Assembly (NCBI RefSeq): GCF_013369485.1
Contig: NZ_JABWEB010000002.1
Coordinates: 124,001 to 188,000, forward strand
From: Massilia sp. BJB1822
GTDB taxonomy: Bacteria; Pseudomonadota; Gammaproteobacteria; Burkholderiales; Burkholderiaceae_D
Reading direction: 5' to 3'
Length of the DNA: 64,000 nt
In this document: one piece after another, positions 26,108 through 34,312 of the stretch
Layout: each line of letters starts with the position of its first letter
Numbering within the stretch: the first letter of the stretch is position 1
Notes under the pieces: model-generated
Database searches by the model: none
Told to the model about the DNA's origin: nothing
The model's input: only the letters and a program-made list of their open reading frames with translations
Program-made: the position numbers and the translations under genes

Positions 26108-27787
26108 TCAGACGTCGATATCGGGGATTTCGCCGTCGTTGATATCGTCGATGGCGTCGTCGATCTTGTCGCTGAGTTCCTGGGCTTCCTGGATGGCCTG
26201 GTTCGATTCCTCGATGGCGGCCTGGGTTTCCTGGCTGATTTCCGAACCCAGATCCTGCACCACATTGCCCAGGCGCGTATTCACGTCGGGGATGCTTTGC
26301 TTGACCTGGTCCAGCGCGGTTTGCAGCTCGGCCGGGGTGCCTGCCTCATTCAAGGCATTGATATTGCTGCGAATGTCGTTGGCAATGCCTTGCATTTCCG
26401 GCGTCACGCCATATTCGGCCAGTTGCTCCAGCTGGGAGACTTGCTGCTCCAGGATGTCCAGCTGCACGTCGGCGCTCTGCAGATTCAGGGTGTTGGTGAA
26501 CTCGGCCTTCAGGCCGCTCAGCGCATCTTCCACCGATGGCGGCAGTTCCAGCTCCTGGTTAAAGCGGTCGAGCAGCTCCTGCTGGTTGGCTTCGATCTGG
26601 TTTTGCAGATCTTCGATCTGGCCGCGCAATTCATCGATCTCGCTCTGCTGCGGCGGCTGGCCTTCGTTGCGCTGGAAGAGTTTGAGCAAGCCCTTGCCCA
26701 TTGCGGACAGCTTGGTGCCGATCCATTCCAGCGCCATCAGCGCGCCGAACACGCTGAGGAAGAGCGTGACCCAGCCGCTGAAGGTTTTGGGATGGAAGAA
26801 GGCATACAGACTGCCGGGACCATCCGAGGTGTCCTGCTTGGTGTCCGTCCCCATGACCTTGGCTCCGTTGATGGTGCCGGAGAGGATGGGGATCAGCTGA
26901 TTGTCGCTGGCCTTGTTACTGAGCTGGCTTTTCAGCACATAGGTCGCTTGCAAGCAGATGGGCGGCACGTCGAGGCTCAGGCTGGAGACGAACTGGCCCT
27001 GGTTGAAGTACATGGTCGTGGATTTGCTGTTGGCGTCCACGAAGTTGATGGTGTAGCCGCCGTTGTTGTCGGTGGCGCTGGCTTCCGTTATGCCGGGTTT
27101 GCGGGTGAAGACCAAGCTGCCCTGGTATGTCGGGTTGGCTGTGTCCGAGCCGCTGGCGGCCGTGCCGGCGCTGTAAATATAGTAGGTATAGCTGTCGCTG
27201 TAGTTGGCCCAGGCATTGGCGAAGGTGGCCACGTAGGTGCTGACGGCCATATACATATTGAAAGTCACCGACTGGTACTCTTTGGTGCTGGCGAAGAAGG
27301 CATTCATCTGGCTGTCGATGCTGCCGGTGGACGTCGAGGTTTTCAGCGCCGACGTCATCGCCTGCTGGAATTGCTGCGACAGCGTCGACGTGGGGAAGGC
27401 CATGATGGTCTGGTAGAACTGCTGCGCCAATTGCATGTCCGTCAGGCCGGTAGCCGGCACGCTTACAGGCGGATAGGCGGGCGGCGTGGCGAAGCTCTGC
27501 ATGACCGAGGTATTCATGAGCGGGAACAGGTCGGTGGCCCGCGCGATGATCAGCTCATACAGGGTGTTGTAGACCGTTTCGCCACCGGCCTGGGTATAGT
27601 CGTTCAGCACCACGGTGCCGCTGGCCTGTCCCGCCAGGATATCGCCGCCAGCACTCAGCGGCAGCACTTTCAGCGTTTGCGCATAGACCTGCTTGGGATT
27701 TGTGGATGTGGTGTTGTAGGCATCGACGATCAGGGCGCCAACCGTGGTGCTGTTGGTGATCGTGCAGTTTTTGCTGGTGTCGCTCAT
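26108..27787 (-). CDS. Large membrane-spanning coiled-coil protein, first gene of the cluster
   Basis: 559 aa with no recognised family. The N-terminus (CTITNSTTVGALIVDAYNTTS) resembles that of the 607-aa protein downstream, so the two are probably distant paralogues. Residues 1-330 are Ser/Thr/Ala-rich and beta-prone. A single hydrophobic span (about 337-357, FSGWVTLFLSVFGALMALEW) follows. Residues 380-555 form long heptad-like coiled coils (EIDELRGQIEDLQNQIEANQ) ending in the acidic IDDINDGEIPDIDV. An AAGGAG site precedes ATG 27787. It could be a structural, pore-forming or delivery partner; nothing in the sequence decides. Confidence 0.68.
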   Translation of the reverse strand: MSDTSKNCTITNSTTVGALIVDAYNTTSTNPKQVYAQTLKVLPLSAGGDILAGQASGTVVLNDYTQAGGETVYNTLYELIIARATDLFPLMNTSVMQSFATPPAYPPVSVPATGLTDMQLAQQFYQTIMAFPTSTLSQQFQQAMTSALKTSTSTGSIDSQMNAFFASTKEYQSVTFNMYMAVSTYVATFANAWANYSDSYTYYIYSAGTAASGSDTANPTYQGSLVFTRKPGITEASATDNNGGYTINFVDANSKSTTMYFNQGQFVSSLSLDVPPICLQATYVLKSQLSNKASDNQLIPILSGTINGAKVMGTDTKQDTSDGPGSLYAFFHPKTFSGWVTLFLSVFGALMALEWIGTKLSAMGKGLLKLFQRNEGQPPQQSEIDELRGQIEDLQNQIEANQQELLDRFNQELELPPSVEDALSGLKAEFTNTLNLQSADVQLDILEQQVSQLEQLAEYGVTPEMQGIANDIRSNINALNEAGTPAELQTALDQVKQSIPDVNTRLGNVVQDLGSEISQETQAAIEESNQAIQEAQELSDKIDDAIDDINDGEIPDIDV

Positions 27788-27863
27788 GCTAGCTCCTTCA
27801 TTCGCTACGGGGGTTGTAGGGAAAACCAGGAAAAGCAGCTGCGCTTACTTTCAAGTGGACGTG

Positions 27864-27892
27864 TGTATAAGCTTAGTGAAAAAGCGCATCAA
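27864..27892 (-). promoter_or_regulatory. Candidate promoter of the methyltransferase operon
   Basis: On the minus strand TTGATG (27887-27892) and TATACA (27864-27869) are 17 bp apart, about 77 bp before the first start codon. The NemR-like operator lies some 44 bp further upstream. Confidence 0.5.
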
Positions 27893-27935
27893 AAAATGCG
27901 TAGATTGTCACGCCGGCATGCGGCGATGTAAATGT

Positions 27936-27952
27936 TATAGACGACTGGTCTA
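27936..27952. promoter_or_regulatory. NemR-like operator, copy 2
   Basis: TATAGACGACTGGTCTA is identical over 17 bp to the site upstream of the TetR gene at 19181. It is about 150 bp upstream of the first cluster gene (27787) and overlaps a TATAAC on the minus strand. Confidence 0.75.
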
Positions 27953-28013
27953 ACTTGGCCTGCGGGAAGGGAAGAACTTCGGCAAGGCCGTGGTGCGCGT
28001 GGTGCGGTGAGGC

Positions 28014-28046
28014 ATCCGGCGGGAGCACATGCTGCACCCGCCGGAT
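28014..28046 (-). terminator. Hairpin after the CcdA-like gene
   Basis: ATCCGGCGGG (28014-28023) pairs perfectly with CCCGCCGGAT (28037-28046). It lies 7 bp beyond the CcdA-like stop codon. No T-tract follows, so it is a probable but not canonical terminator. Confidence 0.5.
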
Positions 28047-28053
28047 ATTCTGT

Positions 28054-28728
28054 CTACGCTGTCAGCCAGACGGTGATCAGCGTATCGTATTGATAGTACA
28101 TGGCGACAGCGGTCAGCATGGTCAGCACGCCGAAGACCTGCTGCATGCGCACCGAGTAGCGCGCCACCTGGCGCACCTTGGTGCTGAGCTGCTGGCCGCC
28201 GTAAGCGATGGCCAGCATGGGCAGGCCGGCGCCCAAGGAATAGCAGAGCAGCAGCAGGGCGGCGCGGCCCAGGTCATGCGCGGTGGCGATCAGCGTCAGG
28301 ATGGAGCCGAGCACCGGCCCCGCGCACGGCGTCCAGACCACGCCCAGCGTCATGCCTAGCACCAGGCCGCCCAGATTGCCCGCTTGCGCGCGGTTGCCGA
28401 TATCGTTGGCCAGGTTGACGACGCCGGACAGCTTTTGTCCCAGCCATTCGAAAGGCCGCTTCCACAGCATGAGCAGGCCGAAGGCCAGCAGCAGAACAAT
28501 CGCCGCGTCGCGCAAGCTTTGCTGCGATAGGGCCAGCGATTCGGCGAACAGTCCAAACAGCAGGGCGCAAGAGGAGAAGGCCAGCACGAAGCCCAGCACG
28601 ATGAATACCGGTCTGGCGCGGCTGGATGCGCCGATCGAACTGCCCAGCAGGAAGGGCAGCATGGGCAGGATGCAGGGTGCGGCGATGGTCAGCACCCCGG
28701 CCGCCAGGGCAAGCAGGATTTCGCTCAT
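28054..28728 (-). CDS. CcdA/DsbD-like transmembrane thiol-reductant transporter
   Basis: A 224-aa membrane protein with six or so hydrophobic helices and the two CcdA motifs APCILPMLP (near residue 18) and TPCAGPVLG (near residue 133), whose cysteines relay electrons from cytoplasmic thioredoxin to the periplasm. The likely partner is the TlpA-like protein at 31917, on the far side of the two-component system. It overlaps the upstream gene by 4 bp. Confidence 0.88.
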   Translation of the reverse strand: MSEILLALAAGVLTIAAPCILPMLPFLLGSSIGASSRARPVFIVLGFVLAFSSCALLFGLFAESLALSQQSLRDAAIVLLLAFGLLMLWKRPFEWLGQKLSGVVNLANDIGNRAQAGNLGGLVLGMTLGVVWTPCAGPVLGSILTLIATAHDLGRAALLLLCYSLGAGLPMLAIAYGGQQLSTKVRQVARYSVRMQQVFGVLTMLTAVAMYYQYDTLITVWLTA

Positions 28729-29081
28729 GGCGCCACCCCGCTTTTCGTTTTGGACAGCGTAAAGGTCCGGCCGCCGACGCGCAGCGCTTTGTAGCCGTCC
28801 AGGCGCAGATCGCCCGCCAGGGCGAAGCTCAGCGCGCAGTCATAGCTTTCCCCATCCTTGCGCTGCACGATATGCTGCTTCCATTCGCGCTCCGGGGCGG
28901 GAACGAGGTCTTGCCATTGCCTGCTTGAGAGTCCGGTGCGGCTAAGCAGGGCAGGCGTGGCCTTTGCGGGGATGGCTGCGGTTCTTTCCGGCTGCGCGAT
29001 CTCCTGCGCATGGATCGGCGTTGGCACGCTTCTGAGCGCGCATAGCAGGACGATGCGCGCGCATCGTTTGGAATGTTTCAT
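28725..29081 (-). CDS. Exported hypothetical protein, CcdA operon
   Basis: A 118-aa protein with a signal peptide (KRCARIVLLCALRSVPTPIHAQE). The mature part ends with GDLRLDGYKALRVGGRTFTLSKTKSG and contains one cysteine (YDCALSF). I do not recognise a family. ATG 29081 follows AAGGAG; the longer frame to 29168 would run into the promoter region. It is co-translated with the CcdA-like gene, suggesting a periplasmic redox or sensing role. Confidence 0.7.
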   Translation of the reverse strand: MKHSKRCARIVLLCALRSVPTPIHAQEIAQPERTAAIPAKATPALLSRTGLSSRQWQDLVPAPEREWKQHIVQRKDGESYDCALSFALAGDLRLDGYKALRVGGRTFTLSKTKSGVAP

Positions 29082-29191
29082 GGGATGGCTCCTTTCTTGA
29101 ATTTGCCTGAGCCACGATTTCAACCTTGCCGTGTATCCGCCATATGTTGCTGCCCTCCGCGCGTGCAATCTTCTGTATCAAAAGCCACCCT

Positions 29192-29211
29192 GGATACACT
29201 GGGATACAAAA
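29192..29211. promoter_or_regulatory. Candidate response-regulator site, divergent promoter
   Basis: On the minus strand this reads TTTTGTATCCCAGTGTATCC, a TGTATC-N4-TGTATC direct repeat typical of OmpR-type sites. A near copy starts at 31312. It lies between the CcdA-like operon and the response regulator. Confidence 0.55.
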
Positions 29212-29251
29212 GCCGCTGCCAAGCCTACAAATATCGGCTATAAAGCGGGGT

Positions 29252-29995
29252 ATGGAACAAAACGACAACATACTGATCGTCGATGACGACCGCGAAATCC
29301 GCGAGCTGCTGGCTGAATATCTGCGCAAGAACGGCTTCCAGGTCAGCGTGGCGGCCAACGGCAAGCAGATGCGCGCCGCGCTGGAAGTGACGGCCTTCGA
29401 CCTGGTCGTGCTCGACCTGATGCTGCCTGGCGAAGACGGTCTGACTCTGTGCCGCGAACTGCGCGCCAGCCGCCACAAGACCGTGCCGATCCTGATGCTG
29501 ACCGCGCTGGCCGACGAAACCGACCGCGTGGTGGGCTTGGAAATGGGCGCCGACGACTATCTGACCAAGCCTTTCGCCACGCGCGAGCTGATGGCGCGCA
29601 TCCGCGCCGTGCTGCGCCGCACGCGCATGCTGCCGCCGAATATGCAGCGCGAGGAAAGCAAAAACCAGATTGCTTTCGGCGACTGGCTGCTCGACACCGC
29701 GGCGCGGCATCTGCTCGACGCCAGCGGCACCATGGTCGCGCTGAGCGGCGCCGAATACCGTCTGCTGCGCGTCTTCCTCGACCATCCGCAGCGGGTGCTG
29801 ACGCGCGATCAGCTGCTGAATCTGACGCAAGGCCGCGAGGCCGATATCTTCGACCGTTCGATCGATCTGCTGGTGAGCCGTTTGCGCCAGCGGCTGATGG
29901 AAGATGCACGCGAGCCGCGCTATATCAAGACCGTGCGCAGCGAGGGCTATGTGTTCAGCGTTGCCGTGCGATTGGCGGACGGGGACGCGGCGTGA
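29252..29995 (+). CDS. OmpR-family response regulator
   Basis: A 247-aa regulator with a receiver domain (ILIVDDDREIREL, phospho-acceptor Asp in DLVVLDLMLPGEDG, Lys in DDYLTKPF) and a winged-helix domain ending RLRQRLMEDAREPRYIKTVRSEGYVF. ATG 29252 begins MEQNDNILIVDDD; the longer upstream frame is untranslated leader. The kinase gene overlaps it by 4 bp (GTGA). Confidence 0.95.
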   Translation: MEQNDNILIVDDDREIRELLAEYLRKNGFQVSVAANGKQMRAALEVTAFDLVVLDLMLPGEDGLTLCRELRASRHKTVPILMLTALADETDRVVGLEMGADDYLTKPFATRELMARIRAVLRRTRMLPPNMQREESKNQIAFGDWLLDTAARHLLDASGTMVALSGAEYRLLRVFLDHPQRVLTRDQLLNLTQGREADIFDRSIDLLVSRLRQRLMEDAREPRYIKTVRSEGYVFSVAVRLADGDAA

Positions 29996-31305
29996 GCAAG
30001 GCGGGCTCCTCGCGCTGGCCGCGTTCCATGTTCGGCCGCCTGATGCTGATCCTGGTGCTTGGCCTGGTGCTGGCGCAGGCGCTGTCCTTCGGTGTCTTCC
30101 TGCTGCAGCGCATGCAGTCCGGTAAAAGCATGATGCTGTATTCGCTGGGCAAGGACGTTGCCAGCACGGTCGCCATCCTGGAGCGCTTGCCGGTGGAGGA
30201 GCGCGCCGGCTGGCTGAAAAATCTGGAGCGCCGCAACTACCGTTACCAGCTGGGACATGTCGCCATGGGCGCGCCGCTGGACATACCGCTGGTGGACGAG
30301 GTGAGGGAATCGCTGCGGGGCGCCTTGGCCGCCAGCTATCCCGTCGTCATTACGGCCGCGCCGGAAGGCGGCAAGCGCCTGGACATGCACCTGAAGCTGT
30401 CCGACGGCACGCCGCTGACCGTCATCCTCACGCCATCCTTCATGCCGCTGCCGGACTGGCTACTGCCTGTGATCGCCATCCAGCTGGCCGTGCTGATCGC
30501 CTTCCTCTGGCTGGCGGTGCGGCTGGCGACCCGCCCGCTGGCCCAGCTGGCGCGGGCCGCCGACCTCACCGAACCGCAAGGCGCGGCCCAGCCGCTGCCG
30601 GAAGATGGCCCGCTGGAGGTGGCGCAGGCCGCCAAGGCCTTCAACGCCATGCGGGCGCGCATCGACGGTTTTCTGTCCGAGCGCATGCAGATTCTAGCGG
30701 CAGTCTCGCACGATCTGCAGACCCCGATCACGCGCATGCGTCTGCGCGCCGAAATGCTGGATGACGCCACCCAGCGCGACAAGATGCTGAGCGATCTGCA
30801 GGCGATGCAGATGCTGGTGGCGGAGGGCATCGCGTACGCACGCAATGCCCATGGCTTGAACGAGACGCCCTGCCGCACCGATCTCGATGCGCTGTTGAGC
30901 AGCCTGGTATACGACTACACCGACGCCGGCCAGGCAGTGCGCCTGAGCGGGGAATTGAAACTAGTCCTGCTCACGCGGCCGCATGCGCTGCGCCGCATCG
31001 TCACCAATCTGGCCGACAATGCCCTCAAGTTCGGCAAGGACGTGGAAATCGTGCTGGCGCGAGAAACGGAAGGACGTTATTCGATTTCGGTACTGGACCG
31101 CGGCCCTGGCATTCCGGCTGAAGAACGCGAAGCCGTGATGCAGCCCTTCTACCGCGTCGAGAGTTCACGCAACCGCGATACCGGCGGCACCGGTCTTGGA
31201 CTGGCCATCGTCCAGCAACTGACGCAGGCGCTGGGCGGCACCTTGCACCTGGCACAGCGCGAGGGAGGCGGGCTGGCTGCGCGGGTTCTGCTGCCGGCCG
31301 CCTAG
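29992..31305 (+). CDS. Sensor histidine kinase
   Basis: A 437-aa membrane kinase partnered with the regulator just upstream. Two membrane helices (about residues 14-32 and 160-180) bracket a periplasmic domain of about 120 residues. HAMP, the HisKA box AAVSHDLQTPITRMRLRAEM (His the phospho site), and the HATPase N (LADNALKFG), G1 (DRGPGIPAEE) and G2 (GGTGLGLAIV) boxes follow. GTG 29992 couples it to the regulator; ATG 30028 is an alternative. The signal is unknown; redox neighbours hint at envelope thiol state. Confidence 0.93.
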   Translation: MSKAGSSRWPRSMFGRLMLILVLGLVLAQALSFGVFLLQRMQSGKSMMLYSLGKDVASTVAILERLPVEERAGWLKNLERRNYRYQLGHVAMGAPLDIPLVDEVRESLRGALAASYPVVITAAPEGGKRLDMHLKLSDGTPLTVILTPSFMPLPDWLLPVIAIQLAVLIAFLWLAVRLATRPLAQLARAADLTEPQGAAQPLPEDGPLEVAQAAKAFNAMRARIDGFLSERMQILAAVSHDLQTPITRMRLRAEMLDDATQRDKMLSDLQAMQMLVAEGIAYARNAHGLNETPCRTDLDALLSSLVYDYTDAGQAVRLSGELKLVLLTRPHALRRIVTNLADNALKFGKDVEIVLARETEGRYSISVLDRGPGIPAEEREAVMQPFYRVESSRNRDTGGTGLGLAIVQQLTQALGGTLHLAQREGGGLAARVLLPAA

Positions 31306-31311
31306 GCAGGG

Positions 31312-31354
31312 TTTTGTATCGCAGTGTGTATGGCGCGGCATCCGATACGCAAAA
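31312..31354 (+). promoter_or_regulatory. Candidate response-regulator site upstream of the DUF2147 gene
   Basis: TTTTGTATCGCAGTGTGTAT matches the 29192-29211 site (minus strand) at 17 of its first 18 or so positions, and GATACGCAAAA follows at 31344. It lies 100-145 bp before the DUF2147 start. Confidence 0.5.
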
Positions 31355-31456
31355 CCGACAATACGCGGCGTTGCGGATATATGTCGGATACACGGCTCCT
31401 TTGTAATGGATGGACCGCAGCACTCCGCTGCGATTCATCCCAAGAAGGAGCATTCA

Positions 31457-31906
31457 ATGAAACAGACGCTGAAACTGAGCCTGGCCGTCACCGTTCTGCT
31501 GGCGGGCGGCGCTTATGCCCACGCTGCCAGGGCCGAAGCGCCGGAAGCCGGGCGCTGGGTGACCGAAAACGGCAACCTGGAAGTGGAAATTGCCGCCTGT
31601 GGCGAAAGCTACTGCGGCATCGTCACCCAGGTATTGGCGAACAACGCCATGACTGGTCCCGGCGGCGAGAAGATGCCGATGGACCCGAACGCGCCGTCGC
31701 CGGTCGGCAAAAAAATCCTCTTCGATCTGCAGCCGATGGCAAGCGGCGGCTGGCAAGGGCGCATCTACAACCGCGCCAGCAACAAGACCTATCATAGCCA
31801 GCTTGTGGCGCAAGGCCAGGGCAGGCTGCAGGTCAGGATTTACGAAGACGATCCCACCAAAGGCATGATCCAGGTCTGGCGCCGCTGCGGCCTGGCCGCG
31901 CAATAA
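31457..31906 (+). CDS. DUF2147 exported protein
   Basis: A 149-aa protein with a signal peptide (MKQTLKLSLAVTVLLAGGAYAHA) and a DUF2147 domain (GRWVTENGNLEVEIAACGESYCGIV, GGWQGRIYNRASNKTYHS, VRIYEDDPTKGMIQVWRR). This is a lipocalin-like envelope family with two conserved cysteines near the start. AAGGAG precedes ATG 31457. The TlpA-like gene follows by 10 bp, so the two are probably co-transcribed. Confidence 0.85.
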   Translation: MKQTLKLSLAVTVLLAGGAYAHAARAEAPEAGRWVTENGNLEVEIAACGESYCGIVTQVLANNAMTGPGGEKMPMDPNAPSPVGKKILFDLQPMASGGWQGRIYNRASNKTYHSQLVAQGQGRLQVRIYEDDPTKGMIQVWRRCGLAAQ

Positions 31907-31916
31907 GGAGAACGCC

Positions 31917-32480
31917 ATGACACGCTTGCTGACCCGCTTGATGGCCGCCCTTGCCGGCGTTTTCCTGCTCTTGTTTCTGTTCCTGTGGTTCCCTCCGCGT
32001 GGAGCCGTTGCCGCAACGGATATGGCGGCGCTCTCCGATTACGGCCCCGCGCCGGAGTTCAGCGAAATCCAGCAATGGCACAACGGCCCCGCGCTGAGCA
32101 TGGCCTCCTTGCGCGGCAAGGTGGTGCTGGTCGATTTCTGGACCCATGACTGCATCAACTGCATCCGCACGCTGCCGCACGTGAGCAAATGGTATGACCG
32201 CTATAAAGATCAAGGGCTGGTGGTGGTCGGCGTGCACACGCCGGAATTTGCCTTCGAGCGCGAGCCGCGCAATGTGGCGGCGGCGATCCAGCGTTTCAAG
32301 CTGCGCTATCCGGTGGCGCAGGACAACCGCTATGCCACCTGGCGCGCCTACGGCACGCAGTACTGGCCCAGCGTCTACCTGATCGACCGCCAGGGCCGCA
32401 TCCGCATGAAGCACGTCGGCGAAGGCAATTACGAAGAGACCGAGCAGGCCATCCGCCAGCTGCTTGCCAGCGGGCCTTGA
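31917..32480 (+). CDS. TlpA/DipZ-like membrane-anchored thioredoxin
   Basis: 187 aa with an N-terminal membrane anchor (MAALAGVFLLLFLFLWF) and a thioredoxin fold facing the periplasm. The active site is CINC (DFWTHDCINCIRTLPHVSKWY) and the cis-Pro strand is QYWPSVYLIDRQG. The pattern matches the thioredoxin half of DipZ-type proteins, where it is fused to a CcdA half. Here that half is the separate gene at 28054. AAGGAGAACGCC precedes ATG 31917. Confidence 0.9.
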   Translation: MTRLLTRLMAALAGVFLLLFLFLWFPPRGAVAATDMAALSDYGPAPEFSEIQQWHNGPALSMASLRGKVVLVDFWTHDCINCIRTLPHVSKWYDRYKDQGLVVVGVHTPEFAFEREPRNVAAAIQRFKLRYPVAQDNRYATWRAYGTQYWPSVYLIDRQGRIRMKHVGEGNYEETEQAIRQLLASGP

Positions 32481-32545
32481 TGGCGCGGCCGCGTCCTGCG
32501 CAAAAACGCGGACGCGGCTACAATCCCATTCTTTGGAGGGATGCC

Positions 32546-33094
32546 ATGAACAAGGTTTGCCGCTGGGTGCCCGAGCAGGGTGTTGGCCTGGAACATCTGG
32601 AATTGCGTGAAACGGAGCAGGGCCTGCTGGCGGCTGGCATGGTGATCGGCAGCCGCTACGCATCGAGCTATGGCCTGTTCTACGAAATCGAATTGGCGCG
32701 CGACTGGACGGTGCGCCAGGTACGCCTGGCCAGCCCCGATGGCGCGCGTCTGCTGCTGAGCGCCGACGGCGCGGGCCGCTGGTTCGATGCGGATGGCCAA
32801 CCTTTGCCGGCACTGGACGGCTGCATCGACGTCGATATCTCGGCCAGCTGCTTCACCAACACCATTCCCATCCGCCGCCTGGGCGAAGGTCTGCGCCAGC
32901 GCCAGTTGATCGATGTCGCCTTTATCCGCATTCCCGGCATGAGCGTGGAAAAGGCGGAACAGGCCTACACCATGGCTGGTGCGCCCGACCGCTATCGCTA
33001 TGAAGGTGTGTCTAGCCATTTTGAGGCCATGCTCAAGGTAGATGCCGACGGTTTCGTCATCGATTACCCGCAACTGTTCAAGCGCATCGCCTGA
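32546..33094 (+). CDS. Putative glycolipid-binding-domain protein (DUF1089-like)
   Basis: A 182-aa cytosolic protein resembling the putative glycolipid-binding family: RWVPEQGVGLEHLEL at the start, YEIELARDWTVRQVRL, CIDVDISASCFTNTIPIRRL, and the C-terminal YRYEGVSSHFEAMLKVDADGFVIDYPQLF. GGAGGG sits before ATG 32546. No pathway can be assigned. Confidence 0.75.
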   Translation: MNKVCRWVPEQGVGLEHLELRETEQGLLAAGMVIGSRYASSYGLFYEIELARDWTVRQVRLASPDGARLLLSADGAGRWFDADGQPLPALDGCIDVDISASCFTNTIPIRRLGEGLRQRQLIDVAFIRIPGMSVEKAEQAYTMAGAPDRYRYEGVSSHFEAMLKVDADGFVIDYPQLFKRIA

Positions 33095-33166
33095 ACGCAG
33101 CGAGCGTCCTGCAAGCAAAAATAGGGCGTGCTACACTCGGCGCACTTTTATTTGCGGGGCTGTCGC

Positions 33167-33682
33167 ATGTCCATTCTGATCCGTCCGGCGCTGGCCGCCG
33201 ATATTCCTTCACTGGCCGATGTGGAGCGCAGCGCCGCCGGCGCTTTTCTTGCCGCGCCGGGATTGGAGTGGATCGCCGGCAGCGAACCGACGCCCGCCAG
33301 CTTCCTGCAAGGCTGCCTGGCGCAGGGGCGCTTGTGGGTGGCGGATGGCGAGCGTGGGCTGAGCGGTTTCCTGGCTGCGCAGGTGATGGACAGCCATCTC
33401 TTTATCGTGGAGCTGTCGGTGGCTTTGCCTAGCCAGCGCCGTGGCATCGGCACGCGCCTGATGGCGGCGGTGGAAGCCTACGCACGCCAGCTCGGCGTCG
33501 AAGCGCTGACCCTGACCACTTACCGTTCCCTGGCCTGGAATGCGCCTTACTATGCGCGCCTGGGCTTTGCCGAGGTGGTGGCGGCGGAACTGGGCGAGAG
33601 CTATGTCGCCAAGGTCGCCTACGAGGCCACCTGCGGCCACGATCCGGCCCAGCGCTGCGTGATGGTCAAGCGCCTGAACTGA
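33167..33682 (+). CDS. GNAT-family N-acetyltransferase
   Basis: A 171-aa acetyl-CoA-dependent transferase with the GNAT fold: ILIRPALAADIPSLADVE, the core LFIVELSVALPSQRRGIGTRLMAAVEAYAR with the Q/RxxGxG/A acyl-CoA loop (QRRGIG), and LTTYRSLAWNAPYYARLGF. ATG 33167 gives the natural MSILIRPA start. The substrate is unknown. Confidence 0.9.
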   Translation: MSILIRPALAADIPSLADVERSAAGAFLAAPGLEWIAGSEPTPASFLQGCLAQGRLWVADGERGLSGFLAAQVMDSHLFIVELSVALPSQRRGIGTRLMAAVEAYARQLGVEALTLTTYRSLAWNAPYYARLGFAEVVAAELGESYVAKVAYEATCGHDPAQRCVMVKRLN

Positions 33683-33688
33683 AGCTGC

Positions 33689-34312
33689 TTACCATTTGCA
33701 GCCGGAGTCCTTCTTATCGGTTAGGGTGACGAGGACGGCGGCCAGCGGCGCCAAAGTGCCGACGCCGCGGACCACATCCATGCAGTCGGGACGCGCCGCT
33801 TTGGCGAACTCCTTCCCCAGCCTGCTTTCCGTGCTCAGTTCATTGACTGGCCTGTCCTTGAGCTGGTCGAGTGGGATATCGTCCTTACCCGCCCGTTTGG
33901 TAGCGATGACGCGTGCCGATTTCAGGGCCGCGTTCACATCGAATTTGGGCGCGTCGCGGTTTGCTTCGAGCGGGACTGGCGGCGTAATCGCTTCCGGCTG
34001 CACGGTGGCGGCAGGGGCGGGGGGCACCGGCAGTGCTTGCGTTGCGGGCCGGCTGGCGCGCGGCGGCGGTGCATTTTCCAGCGCTTTCTTTTCCGGCTCG
34101 GGGCGTGGTACTGGCTTGGCGGGCTTGACGGGCGCCAGCCAGACCATCGGCGGCCGCCGGTCTTCATCGACCGTATCAGGCGGCCGGCCGGGCGCTTTCA
34201 AGACCGCCAGCAAACCCAGATGAATGAGCAGAACCAGGCCCAGACCGAAGGCCGGCCGCAGCTTGCGCCTTTGTTCGTATTCGCGGAAGCTGAACGCTTG
34301 CGTCATCCTCAA
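33689..34312 (-). CDS. TonB-like proline-rich membrane protein
   Basis: A 207-aa protein with a short cytoplasmic N-terminus, one membrane helix (GLGLVLLIHLGLLAVL), a Pro/Ala-rich spacer (PVKPAKPVPRPEPEKK) and a small C-terminal domain with two cysteines (RPDCMDVVRG and DSGCKW). The layout recalls TonB or energy-transduction proteins, but the TonB C-terminal fold is not recognisable. It overlaps the beta-lactamase-family gene by 4 bp, so the two form an operon. ATG 34306 is an alternative start. Confidence 0.65.
   Translation of the reverse strand: MRMTQAFSFREYEQRRKLRPAFGLGLVLLIHLGLLAVLKAPGRPPDTVDEDRRPPMVWLAPVKPAKPVPRPEPEKKALENAPPPRASRPATQALPVPPAPAATVQPEAITPPVPLEANRDAPKFDVNAALKSARVIATKRAGKDDIPLDQLKDRPVNELSTESRLGKEFAKAARPDCMDVVRGVGTLAPLAAVLVTLTDKKDSGCKW

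Noticed and set aside
29449..29991. Upstream part of the long frame that contains the histidine kinase
   Set aside because: It is the response regulator gene read in another frame; the kinase starts at GTG 29992.
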